From: Caldilineaceae bacterium
GTDB lineage: Bacteria > Chloroflexota > Anaerolineae > Caldilineales > Caldilineaceae
Direction: 5' to 3'
DNA length: 64,000 bases
Assembly (NCBI GenBank): GCA_958295845.1
Contig: OY282376.1
Span: 3,237,022-3,301,021, forward strand
The position numbers and the translations under genes are program-made. This document shows positions 54,657 to 62,936 of the stretch, one piece after another. How positions within the stretch are numbered: position 1 is the first letter of the stretch; the number at the start of each line of letters is the position of its first letter. Under the pieces are notes generated by a model, which did no database searches, was not told where the DNA came from, and was given only the letters and a program-made list of their open reading frames with translations.

Positions 54657-56108
54657 CTAGCCGGCGGCCTCCGCATTGTCCGTGGCCACGGTCTCCCTGT
54701 GGTCCTGGGACATGTGCGCCCCCAAATGGGACCTTGCAGCGACCAGATCGGCACTCTCCAGGTAGTCTTGTACCTCACTGAGCGTGTAGCTCTGCACCTC
54801 TTCAGGGATGGGGAGGGCAGGTTGCAATGGGTCTGGAATTACGGGCACCATGCGCGTTACAGGGGGTTGCTGGTCGGTGCCCTCTAGATCGGCTCCAGTC
54901 GCCAGATGTGCGAAGAGTACATGGGACAGGATGTCGGGTTGACTGATGAAGACAGGTGAATGCGAGTTACAGATCACTTGACGCAGAGGCGCCCCTTCAT
55001 GGGGCGACGCCGAGAAATCGGTGGTCAAGTCTTTCAGAATCTGCGTCAAATCCTTGAGTCGGGAGGGATGGACGCTGTTCTCCGGGTCCTCAAAGCACAG
55101 GAGGCCGCGGTGCTCAGGATCGTTTTTAAGTGTAACCAAGGCGAGCGCGCGCAGCGCACCGTCGGAAAGAACTCGTGATGAGAATCTCCGACCGTCTTCC
55201 GCCTGCGCCCAGATAACATACTGACCTGAATCGTAATCTTCAGCCACGTCGATCTGTATGGCCCCAGGTACGTGATTGGCCAGATCCTTGGAAACGTCGG
55301 AAAGAAGATCGGAATCGGCGGCCTTCATACGTGCGAGGACGTTTGGCAGGTTTCTTCCTCCGTCACCGAGCCTGGCGGGAGCCCTGGCATGGCTGGGCTG
55401 GCGAAGGAGGTCGGGATCCAGGCGAAGAAACTGCCATGCGCGCATTTCCTCGGCGGCGGCGAATGCATGAGGAAACTCCGTGTTTCTTGCTCCACTCAAC
55501 AGTGTTCGTTCTGCGTGCAGGGCCTCGACGTCACGTCTGCCGCTGGTGCCGTCCTGGTGCAGGACCAAGGTCGTTCCCTTTTTACTGTCACGTGTTGAAA
55601 TGAAAGGAGAGGAGCGTCCACCAGTCATTGGCGGAATCCAAGGGCCGCCGGTCCTCAGCCTATTGGACTTGGTCCACCGGTCCTTTTGACGCGGGATGGG
55701 AGCCAGGACTTCATTTTGGACCGTGAGCCGTTCCTGGCCTTGAGAGTCCGTGAGGCGAACAATCTCCAATTCATAGCGCATGCGGGGGAATTTCAGAGAC
55801 TGGACGGCGCCCCAGTCGTCGCGCACCTGTTGATTTACAAGCACTTCGACGGCCAAACGGATGCGGTCTGTCGATCCGCCTTTCGGTCGGAGAGAAAAGA
55901 GCTCGCCGACATCGCCGCGCATGTCGTTAAACGTGGCACTGACCTTGGCGTCGGCCATGCGACCGAGCAGGTGGAGGGCGTCGAAAAGATTGCTCTTACC
56001 CACTCCGTTGGCACCGACGATGACCTGAAAAGGGGACAGATCCAGAGTAAAATCCTGAAAGGTTTTGAATCCATCCAGTTCGATACGGGTAATCACTGGT
56101 CTTCCCAC
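54657..56108 (-). CDS. RecF/SMC-like AAA ATPase
   Basis: This 483-residue ATPase (GTG start at 56108) begins ITRIELDGFKTFQDFTLDLS, the RecF-type first strand, with Walker A GANGVGKSNL (about 32-41) and, near the C-terminus, LLCFEDPENSVHP with VICNSHSPVFI as the H-loop. This is the AAA_21 class seen in defence and repair systems. It differs from the ATPase at 10881 in length and in the middle region. No DUF4276 or TOPRIM-like gene follows it (the corrinoid operon lies downstream), so it may act alone. The coding style is GC-rich like its surroundings. Confidence 0.85.
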   Translation of the reverse strand: MGRPVITRIELDGFKTFQDFTLDLSPFQVIVGANGVGKSNLFDALHLLGRMADAKVSATFNDMRGDVGELFSLRPKGGSTDRIRLAVEVLVNQQVRDDWGAVQSLKFPRMRYELEIVRLTDSQGQERLTVQNEVLAPIPRQKDRWTKSNRLRTGGPWIPPMTGGRSSPFISTRDSKKGTTLVLHQDGTSGRRDVEALHAERTLLSGARNTEFPHAFAAAEEMRAWQFLRLDPDLLRQPSHARAPARLGDGGRNLPNVLARMKAADSDLLSDVSKDLANHVPGAIQIDVAEDYDSGQYVIWAQAEDGRRFSSRVLSDGALRALALVTLKNDPEHRGLLCFEDPENSVHPSRLKDLTQILKDLTTDFSASPHEGAPLRQVICNSHSPVFISQPDILSHVLFAHLATGADLEGTDQQPPVTRMVPVIPDPLQPALPIPEEVQSYTLSEVQDYLESADLVAARSHLGAHMSQDHRETVATDNAEAAG

Positions 56109-56513
56109 ACCAATGGTTGGCCTCTTTGGCAGGGCACTTTCGCTTCCTGCCAGCCGGGCCCCATCCGGCCCAATTGCAGTCCTGCGGATATTGGCAATTA
56201 TACCACAGGAATTTCTCGCCTCGCTCCGGGTAAGGGTGAATCGGGGCCTTAGGTCACCAGGAGCCAGTTAGGGCAGAAACGTTGTTTCGTTTATGCCAGG
56301 AGACTTGTTCCGAATTAGAGTGGAATTCGGCAGATGGAGCTTGCAGGCGCCTCATTCTTGGAGGGTAAAGTTTAAAAACCGAGAAGGGAGTGACGTGAGC
56401 TTGTCACTCCCTTCCTTGACGCCGAATTGCCCAGGCTTATATCAGCTACTCGGCTTCGACCAGGACACTTCGCCTATTTTCAGACCTCGACATTTCTATA
56501 TCTGACGATCGTT
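56109..56513. other. Intergenic region with terminator
   Basis: About 400 bases between two minus-strand genes. It holds the terminator of the LysM gene at 56370-56413 and presumably the promoter of the ATPase gene, which I could not pinpoint. No gene-like frame with motifs is seen. Confidence 0.45.
56370..56413 (-). terminator. Rho-independent terminator of the LysM-domain gene
   Basis: Arms of 11 bases at 56384-56394 and 56403-56413 (AAGGGAGTGAC and GTCACTCCCTT) are perfectly complementary with an 8-base loop. Read on the minus strand the hairpin is followed by CTCGGTTTTTAAAC, a T-rich run. It lies 100 bases after the stop of the gene at 56514. Confidence 0.75.
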
Positions 56514-57671
56514 CTAATCGGAGGAAGATACATGCAGTTTGCGGCCGACGTAAGTTAGGCCAGGGTCCTGGATGTCGAAGTCAATTACTGCCTGCTGGCA
56601 GCTGCCTTCATGAGCATCTTCGTCCGTTTGGACATGCGCCATGTCTGAAATGCGGTGGCCGTCATCGTTCTGGATCCAGAACCACCAGTTCCCTTCACGG
56701 GGGCCGGAGGCTCCAAGGATGTGGGTGTAAGTTCCGCCCTCTGATGAGCCTTTGGTGGCCACCACTTCCCCGTCCGGCTGCCAGCTGAAGGCAACCTTGT
56801 AGCCGTCGGCCGGGTGGCCGTTTAGCCGCACTGTGCCAACCGCCCGCGTGCTGCCGGCATTGGGTTGGCAGTGGACCAGCATTGCCCGATTCACGAGGTT
56901 ATTGGATGCTTTGAGTTCCTGGACTGAAGATCCGTAGATCTCGGCAATGGTGGAAATGGTTTCGCCAGACCGGACGACATGGCCATAAACGACTTCGGCA
57001 GCAGGCTGCTTCACCAGCGGGGGCTTTGCCGCAATTGGTTGCCCCGATGCGGGAATTTGCAGTTTGCGCCCAACATAGGTGATATCGGGATTCTGTATGT
57101 CGAATTCGACTACCGCCCGCTGGCATTTGCCTTCATGAGGGTCTCTGTCAGTCTGTACGTGGGCCATCTCCGAAATGCGTATACCGGCGCTGTTTTCGAT
57201 CCAGAACCACCAATTCCCTTCCCGGGCTCCCCCACCGAGAATGTGACTGAACTGGCCTCCCTCCTGGCCGCCCCCGCCGGAAATGGCCCGGGCAACGATG
57301 GTCTCGTCGGGATGCCAGCTGAATACGACGCGGAATCCACTTGTTGGCTGGCCGTTCAGATGTACGGTGCCGCGCACTTGCGTGCTGTCGGCATTGGGAG
57401 AGCAACTCACCAATTGGGCGCGGTTAACGAGATTGTTGGCGGCGCGCAGGTCGTCGACCGAAATGCCGTATAGGGCTGCAATGTTGATAAGGGATTCGCC
57501 GGGGCGGACGATGTGGAAGAATACGCTGGAGTCGTTGGGGCGCTCCGTGGGGGCTGCAAGCACGGGCTGGGGAACCATTGACAGCGACACTAATAACAAC
57601 AGCACAGTAACAATTGAGGCTCGCTGAGGCCGCCAAGTCGATCTGGCAGGCGAAATATCTACAGGGATCAC
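56514..57671 (-). CDS. Secreted protein with two LysM motifs each split by an inserted domain
   Basis: A GTG start with a perfect aaaggagg ribosome site gives 385 residues with a signal peptide (hydrophobic 20-39, cleavage near Ala39-Ala40). The protein is an internal duplication. Each half starts with a LysM N-part (HIVRPGESLINIAALYGIS at 53-71; HVVRSGETISTIAEIYGSS at 231-249), then an inserted domain of about 110 residues, then the missing LysM end (DITYVGRKLQIP, 196-207; GLTYVGRKLHV, 371-381). Each insert opens with GTVxLNGxP (beta-sandwich-like) and ends with REGNWWFWI, and is bracketed by two Cys (90/183 and 268/358) likely to form a disulfide. LysM suggests binding to peptidoglycan or other glycans. 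Confidence 0.85.
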   Translation of the reverse strand: MIPVDISPARSTWRPQRASIVTVLLLLVSLSMVPQPVLAAPTERPNDSSVFFHIVRPGESLINIAALYGISVDDLRAANNLVNRAQLVSCSPNADSTQVRGTVHLNGQPTSGFRVVFSWHPDETIVARAISGGGGQEGGQFSHILGGGAREGNWWFWIENSAGIRISEMAHVQTDRDPHEGKCQRAVVEFDIQNPDITYVGRKLQIPASGQPIAAKPPLVKQPAAEVVYGHVVRSGETISTIAEIYGSSVQELKASNNLVNRAMLVHCQPNAGSTRAVGTVRLNGHPADGYKVAFSWQPDGEVVATKGSSEGGTYTHILGASGPREGNWWFWIQNDDGHRISDMAHVQTDEDAHEGSCQQAVIDFDIQDPGLTYVGRKLHVSSSD

Positions 57672-58079
57672 GATATTCCTCCTTTGTGGTTCAGATTGGA
57701 TCCTTTTGGATCAGTTTTCGGTTTTTCTGGTTCTGACTTTCCTTTCTGTTAAGATAGCCGCGTATTTCAGTTCAAAACGGGGAAGCTTAACCGGGATATA
57801 CCTGATTTTTCCGCTTTTGTCAAGGAGCAGTAATGAGGCACCGCTCTTTTGACAGTGTACCCGACTTGAGCGATGTTTTCTGGATATTATATTCCTATTT
57901 CCGTTTATCGACCTCCCGATTCCGGTAGGATTCTGTGATTTCTCTCTTGTATTGTGATGGGCTCAAGGTTTGCAGATATCTTTGGCTATCGCCTTCTGCG
58001 GTTATGTTGCCTTCGTGGAGACTGTAGTAGAATCTATCGCAATAGCGAAGATGCGACACACAGCAGGACTTCTATCACT
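57672..58079. other. Intergenic region between divergent secreted-protein genes
   Basis: About 400 AT-richer bases. They include repeated TTTTGGATC-like and T-rich tracts near 57700-57740. The promoters of the divergent genes at 57671 (minus) and 58080 (plus) must lie here, but I cannot define their boxes with confidence. Confidence 0.4.
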
Positions 58080-58427
58080 ATGAAAACACCTAGATTTGCC
58101 GCGCCTCGCCAAGGTTTGACCGGCGCTATATTCATGATCGGGCTGGCGATTTTATTCGCTACCGATTGGATCTGGCCGGGAATTCTCGTCCTGGTCGGTG
58201 TAACCAGTTTGGTCGGCGCTTACCTTGGACGGTCGGAGCCGGACCCGGACGACATTCCATTACGGGTTGACCAGCCATTGGAGGACGAACAACCGTCGAT
58301 GGTGCGTTATGCGTCTCAGTGCGCGTCTTGTGGCGCCGCAACTCCAGAGAATCTTCAAGAAGGCACCTCCGCTGAACCCAACGCGGTCTGCAGTTTTTGC
58401 GGTTCCCCACTGGCACAGGAAGAATGA
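58080..58427 (+). CDS. Small membrane protein with C-terminal zinc-ribbon-like motif
   Basis: The ATG at 58080 gives 115 residues; the frame is open further up to 57954 but that part is Cys/Arg-rich and unlike protein. Two adjacent hydrophobic segments (about 14-30 and 33-50) are followed by an acidic linker and a CxxC pair plus CSFC (CASCG ... CSFCG), a likely zinc ribbon in the cytoplasm. No family is recognised. Its stop overlaps the next gene's ATG (ATGA), so it heads an operon with the solute-binding-like genes at 58424 and 59677. Confidence 0.65.
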   Translation: MKTPRFAAPRQGLTGAIFMIGLAILFATDWIWPGILVLVGVTSLVGAYLGRSEPDPDDIPLRVDQPLEDEQPSMVRYASQCASCGAATPENLQEGTSAEPNAVCSFCGSPLAQEE

Positions 58428-59680
58428 ATCGGACGCGTTTGTTCATTGTAGCCGTACTGTCGGCGTCGGCTCTTTTTGTGGTCGGGGTGCTGGTGTGGCG
58501 TACTATCGGCGTAGGCGCCGGCGGCCCTGACGCGGCAGCCACCAGCCCAGGGGTTGTCCGAATTCAGGTCATCGCGGCCCTTCCTGTTGAACAGTGGGTG
58601 CGGGCGGCGGCGGAAGAGTTTGGTGCAACCGGCATCGGACCGGACAACGCAATCATTGAGGTCGAAGTCCTCCCGCTGGATGGCCTTGTCGCGCTAGGTA
58701 AGTGGGAGCGCAACGAATTCTCAGCCTTGAAGGCAGGCACACTCCCTGAAGACCGAACCCTTGGTGCGTCGGAATCCCTCAGCTCCTTCCCAGCCGCGTG
58801 GATTGCAGATAGCCGCGATCTCGTGGATATGGCCAACGAGTCGAGTAGGGAGCATTTTGGGCAGGACCGGTTCCTGAGCGACGGCCAATATCGTATGAGA
58901 TCGCTGGCAAAGACGCTTCTCGTTTGGGGTTTATTTCGCAGCAGGCAGGCACCCTTGCTTGAGAATCTCGGGCCGCTTTCCTGGGACACTGTTCACAAAG
59001 CGGCTGTCGCGCCAACCGGATGGAAAGAGTTGGGCGGCGATCCGGCCTGGGGAAATTTCAAGTTGGCGGTTGCAGATTCTGGCCAAAGTGTGAGCGGCCC
59101 AGCGGCCATTCTCACAGCAGCTGGAGAGTTCTTTGACAGAACGGAGGTTACGGTTGAAGACCTTTCAGACCCCGGGTTTGGCAGCTGGCTGGCCGAGCTG
59201 ATGGAGGCGACCTCCGGATTCGGTGGCGGAGGGACGAGTGCTGCAGAGAGCGTGGCCGTGTTCGGCTACACGGCGGGAGATGGCGGCCAGTTCCTGGAAA
59301 GCGATCTGCTACAGAGTATGGAGGGTATCCAGACCCGCTGGCGTGAGCCGGTAGTTCTTCATTATCCGAGAGTTACGACGTGGTTCGACTTTCCCTACGC
59401 GATTTGGGTCGGCCCGGAGACAACGGCGCTAGAGAAGAATGCTGCGCAGGCGTTCCAAGAGTTCCTGCTCAGTGAAGAGCAACAGCGCAGGGCGCTTGAA
59501 TTTGGGCTGCGGCCAGCGGACCCCAATGTACAGCTCGACGCGGTGGCGGGCAGTCTTTTCGGGCGCTGGCAGCGGTTAGGTGTCCATGGGGAAGGCCTGC
59601 ATGTCGAGGAGATGAATCCAACAACACGAGACCTCCTGACTGCGCTAACCCGCTGGCGGGAGCTGAATGAAGGGCGATGA
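58424..59680 (+). CDS. Membrane-anchored solute-binding-like protein
   Basis: Translation from the ATG overlapping the previous stop, with a caggaaga site, gives 418 residues. An N-terminal hydrophobic helix (about 5-25) anchors the protein outside the membrane. The rest resembles type 2 periplasmic binding folds: RIQVIAALPVEQWVRAAAEEF, GTLPEDRTLG, YPRVTTWFDFPYAIWVG and ALEFGLRPADPNVQL close to the end. No lipobox Cys is seen. Its stop overlaps the next gene by 4 bases. No ABC permease or ATPase lies in the operon, so a transport role is not supported; sensing or extracellular assembly is possible. Confidence 0.72.
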   Translation: MNRTRLFIVAVLSASALFVVGVLVWRTIGVGAGGPDAAATSPGVVRIQVIAALPVEQWVRAAAEEFGATGIGPDNAIIEVEVLPLDGLVALGKWERNEFSALKAGTLPEDRTLGASESLSSFPAAWIADSRDLVDMANESSREHFGQDRFLSDGQYRMRSLAKTLLVWGLFRSRQAPLLENLGPLSWDTVHKAAVAPTGWKELGGDPAWGNFKLAVADSGQSVSGPAAILTAAGEFFDRTEVTVEDLSDPGFGSWLAELMEATSGFGGGGTSAAESVAVFGYTAGDGGQFLESDLLQSMEGIQTRWREPVVLHYPRVTTWFDFPYAIWVGPETTALEKNAAQAFQEFLLSEEQQRRALEFGLRPADPNVQLDAVAGSLFGRWQRLGVHGEGLHVEEMNPTTRDLLTALTRWRELNEGR

Positions 59681-61566
59681 ACGAGAATCGGGAGGGAACG
59701 GAGCAAGGGCATACCGTGCCAACCGGGAAGGGGCGACTGCGAATCCCGCCACGCCGACAGCTTGTTGCCTTGGCAGCGGCGGGCTTTTTTCTGCTCTGCG
59801 CATGCAGTGTGACGACCATACGGGCTGGGAACTGGGTCGCCGGCATCCTGGCGGGCAGTGGTTCCGGGACCTCCGGAAGCGGCAGTGCGGAAGCTGCAGA
59901 GTGGCCTGCCAACAGCGCAGAATTGACGGTAGCCGTGTCTCCGTTGATGGCGGCAACGCTGAGGGACCGGGCAGACAGCTTCAACAGCCAAGGAGTGCGT
60001 ACGTCAGACGGCGAGTTGATGCAGATTGAACTGGTTACGCGTTCCTCACGCGATATGGTTGAGGAATCGCTGAGCCAGCCGGTCTATCAGGCAGTCACGC
60101 CGGACAGCTCGCTTTGGCTATGGCTGATTGATCAGCGATGGGCTCAGCTGTTTCCGGAGGAGGGCGGCAGTCTGCAGGCGAGCCGGGTGGGACGGTCCAC
60201 GCTGTTTGCTGTCAGCCCTGTTGTCATTGCGGTACAGTTGGATGCGGCTCAGCAGATGGGCTGGCCACAGCAGTCGATTGGATGGGAAGAGGTGCAGGTC
60301 CGGGCAGCTTCTGCATCGGGGGCGTTCAGGTGGGGACATCCCGGTCCAAGTAGCATGCCCGGCATTGCCGCGACACTGTCCAAGTTTTATGTGGGCGCCG
60401 GCATTACGCGCGGTTTGACGGTGGAGACCGCAACGCTGCCCGACGTAATGGAGTACGTACGACTGGCAGAAAGTGCCGCGTATGTTTCCAGTGCAGGTCG
60501 GGGCGGACGTTCACCGGCGGGAGGCGGGGAGAACAGAGCTGTGGGTGCAGACGGCGGATTTCTCGACGCCTTCGTCACGCAAGAGCAGGCAGTTATCGCC
60601 TGGAACCAGGGCTCAGATCGCGATCTCTCGCCACTTTCAGGGTTGGACGGCATCGGACAGCTCCTGCCAGACGGTCAGTTGGTGGCTATCTACCCGCGTG
60701 AGGGGACGGTTTGGGTTGATCATCCGCTGGCTCTGCTGGAATTGGATGGGCGGGCGGGGCCTGCTGTGACGCCGAACCAGCGCAGCACGTATCGCGCGTT
60801 TACCGAGTTTCTTCTGAGTGAAGAGAGCCAGTCGGCTTTGTTAGAGGCCGGGTTCAGGCCGGTCGACGCGACTATTGATCTAATGGAGGCGCCCAGCCCG
60901 TTTGCGGAGACGGGAGCAGTGAATCCCCTCCTTCCTTTGACGCTGATGCAGCTGCCGTCTCAGCCGGTCCTGGAGATTGTGATGGAGGCCTGGCGCCTGT
61001 CAGCGCCTCCAGCAAACATATTGCTGGTTGTGGATACAAGCGAGTCGATGGAAGGGGGCAAGCTTGCCAGAACGAAAGCTGCTTTGCACGGATTCGTGGA
61101 CCAGATACAGGGAGACCGCAGTAGGGTGGGGCTAGTGGAGTTTGGCTCCGGTGTTAAGCGGTTCGAGGCTCTGCGGCTGTTGGATGCTGAAGGCCGCAAA
61201 CAGATATCCCTCTTGATCGAAGGTCTGGAGGCCGGCGGCTCCACAAGCCTGCTCGATGCGGTGTGGGCGGCGCACGGTGAACTCGGGGACCTGGCTGAAG
61301 TTGATGCCTCTTATGCGATTGTCGTGTTGACCGACGGCAGGGACAACGACAGCGAACACCGACTACGCAGTTTGCAGCGGGCAATGACAGGGGCGGCGAA
61401 CCCGGTATCAGTTCACACTGTGGCATTTGGCCGCGATGCTGATGAAGGACTGCTGGAGGAGCTGGCGCGCATGGGCGGGGGCAGGTTCTATCGGGCGGAT
61501 GAAACGACGATAGAAGAGGTGTACCGCCAGATCGCGGCTTCCCTGCAGTTGGGGTCTGACGGGTAG
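59677..61566 (+). CDS. Solute-binding-like and VWA domain lipoprotein
   Basis: The 629-residue protein has a long basic N-terminal region, then a hydrophobic stretch with LLCAC at 39-43, a probable lipoprotein Cys43. Residues about 85-425 are a binding-protein-like domain (ELTVAVSPLMAATLRDRADSF, FRPVDATIDL). Residues about 445-625 form a VWA domain with the metal-site D453-x-S455-x-S457 (VDTSESMEGG), a Thr after GGST and LTDGRDNDS as the third ligand loop. Such domains bind protein partners through the metal. The last part, RMGGGRFYRADE, is usual for VWA. It overlaps the previous gene and shares with it the same domain type, suggesting a duplicated pair acting together. Confidence 0.86.
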   Translation: MNENREGTEQGHTVPTGKGRLRIPPRRQLVALAAAGFFLLCACSVTTIRAGNWVAGILAGSGSGTSGSGSAEAAEWPANSAELTVAVSPLMAATLRDRADSFNSQGVRTSDGELMQIELVTRSSRDMVEESLSQPVYQAVTPDSSLWLWLIDQRWAQLFPEEGGSLQASRVGRSTLFAVSPVVIAVQLDAAQQMGWPQQSIGWEEVQVRAASASGAFRWGHPGPSSMPGIAATLSKFYVGAGITRGLTVETATLPDVMEYVRLAESAAYVSSAGRGGRSPAGGGENRAVGADGGFLDAFVTQEQAVIAWNQGSDRDLSPLSGLDGIGQLLPDGQLVAIYPREGTVWVDHPLALLELDGRAGPAVTPNQRSTYRAFTEFLLSEESQSALLEAGFRPVDATIDLMEAPSPFAETGAVNPLLPLTLMQLPSQPVLEIVMEAWRLSAPPANILLVVDTSESMEGGKLARTKAALHGFVDQIQGDRSRVGLVEFGSGVKRFEALRLLDAEGRKQISLLIEGLEAGGSTSLLDAVWAAHGELGDLAEVDASYAIVVLTDGRDNDSEHRLRSLQRAMTGAANPVSVHTVAFGRDADEGLLEELARMGGGRFYRADETTIEEVYRQIAASLQLGSDG

Positions 61567-61667
61567 CCAGATCTATTTTCCTCCGGGCATACATCGTTCC
61601 GGGCAACCCGTAATCCATCTGAAATCAGTAGAGGCTCCCCGAACCGCCTCGCCGGGAGACGGAGATT

Positions 61668-62819
61668 TTGCAGCATCTTACCAAGAGTTCCTTGGCACTG
61701 TTCGTCGTTCTGTTGATCATCACATTTGCCTCGGCTTGCCAGAGTGCAGGCGGCAGCCCCGCTGCTGGCGAGGCTGTCGTCTACGTGGCGGCGCCATTGA
61801 GCGGCGTGCGGGCGGAGGCAGGACAGTCGGCGCTGGGCGGGGCTCGGCTGGCGGCTGCGGAGATCAATCGCGACGGGGGGTTGCTGGGGCACCGGCTGGT
61901 CGTCAAGGCGATGGATGACCGCTCGGATAGCGGCACCGCTCTGACTGTCGTGCACAGAATCAGGGAGGCCGTCGAGCAGGGGGAACGGATCGCAGGTGTC
62001 ATCGGCCACATGGAGGGAGACACGACTTCGTCGGCTCTGCCACACTATGACGAGATGGGGCTTGTGCTGATCAGTCCTGGGGCCGGAATGCGAGCACTCA
62101 CGCACCGCGGGCACAGTACATTCTTTCGCGTAAACGCCAACGACGGCGTTCAGGCCGAACTGAGTGCACGTTTTTTGGTGGAGGAGTTGAACGCAGACCG
62201 CATTGCTGTAGTTAATGTGGCTACAGCGTACGGCAACGGCCTGGCGGAGTCGCTGGCGGGCAGCCTGAGGGCGCTGGGGGCGACGACAGCGATCGTGGTG
62301 GAGGTCGCGGAGGTGCAGGAGGTCTTTTCGGACGTGGCGCTGCAGATCGTTGAGGCCAGGGCAGACGCAGTCTACTTCGCCGGCACCGGGAGTGGAGCCT
62401 CTTTTCTGTATGCCAGCCTGAAGGCAGCGGAGCTAGATCTGCCAGTTCTGGCCAGCGACGGCGCGTTTGTGGCATCGGTCATTGATAGTGAAGCTGGCAC
62501 GTCCGAAGGCCTTTATATGAGTGCGCTTGCACCCAGCCCAGAAGAGACGGCCGAAGCCGGGTGGATTGAGGCTTACCGGGAGGTCGTGCACCGGGACCCG
62601 GGTCCATTCTCGATCAACGGTTACCTGGCGATGCAGGTGCTTGCGGCAGGCGTCCGAGCGGCCAACTCATTCGAGGGGCAAGCGATCGGACAGGCAGTTC
62701 GAGAGAGTGGGGCGGAGACGCGTTTCGGGCCGATTCGATTCAGCGCAAACGGCGACAGGGTGAACGCTCGAATCTGGATATACAGGGTGGAAGAAGGCAG
62801 ATTTCGACAGTTAGAGTAG
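61668..62819 (+). CDS. Branched-chain amino acid-type ABC substrate-binding lipoprotein
   Basis: A TTG start with a ggag site gives 383 residues. The signal peptide ends ASAC at Cys24 (lipoprotein). The mature part has the type 1 binding-protein (LivJ-like) pattern: VYVAAPLSGVRAEAGQSALGGARLAAAEIN, the GVIGHMEGDTTSSALPHYDEMGL stretch, and YGNGLAESLAGSLRALG. No LivHMGF partners are present; instead it follows two solute-binding-like proteins 101 bases upstream. It may work with a transporter elsewhere or as a receptor. Confidence 0.88.
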   Translation: MQHLTKSSLALFVVLLIITFASACQSAGGSPAAGEAVVYVAAPLSGVRAEAGQSALGGARLAAAEINRDGGLLGHRLVVKAMDDRSDSGTALTVVHRIREAVEQGERIAGVIGHMEGDTTSSALPHYDEMGLVLISPGAGMRALTHRGHSTFFRVNANDGVQAELSARFLVEELNADRIAVVNVATAYGNGLAESLAGSLRALGATTAIVVEVAEVQEVFSDVALQIVEARADAVYFAGTGSGASFLYASLKAAELDLPVLASDGAFVASVIDSEAGTSEGLYMSALAPSPEETAEAGWIEAYREVVHRDPGPFSINGYLAMQVLAAGVRAANSFEGQAIGQAVRESGAETRFGPIRFSANGDRVNARIWIYRVEEGRFRQLE

Positions 62820-62936
62820 GATGTGTCCTGAAGTAGGCGCCTCGCTCAACCTCCCCTTCCGAGAACGAATCCTGTCATCTCCTTCAAGCAGAACGGCGTC
62901 AGAACGCATCAGTGCGACGCGGCGGGCGGCCCTGTC

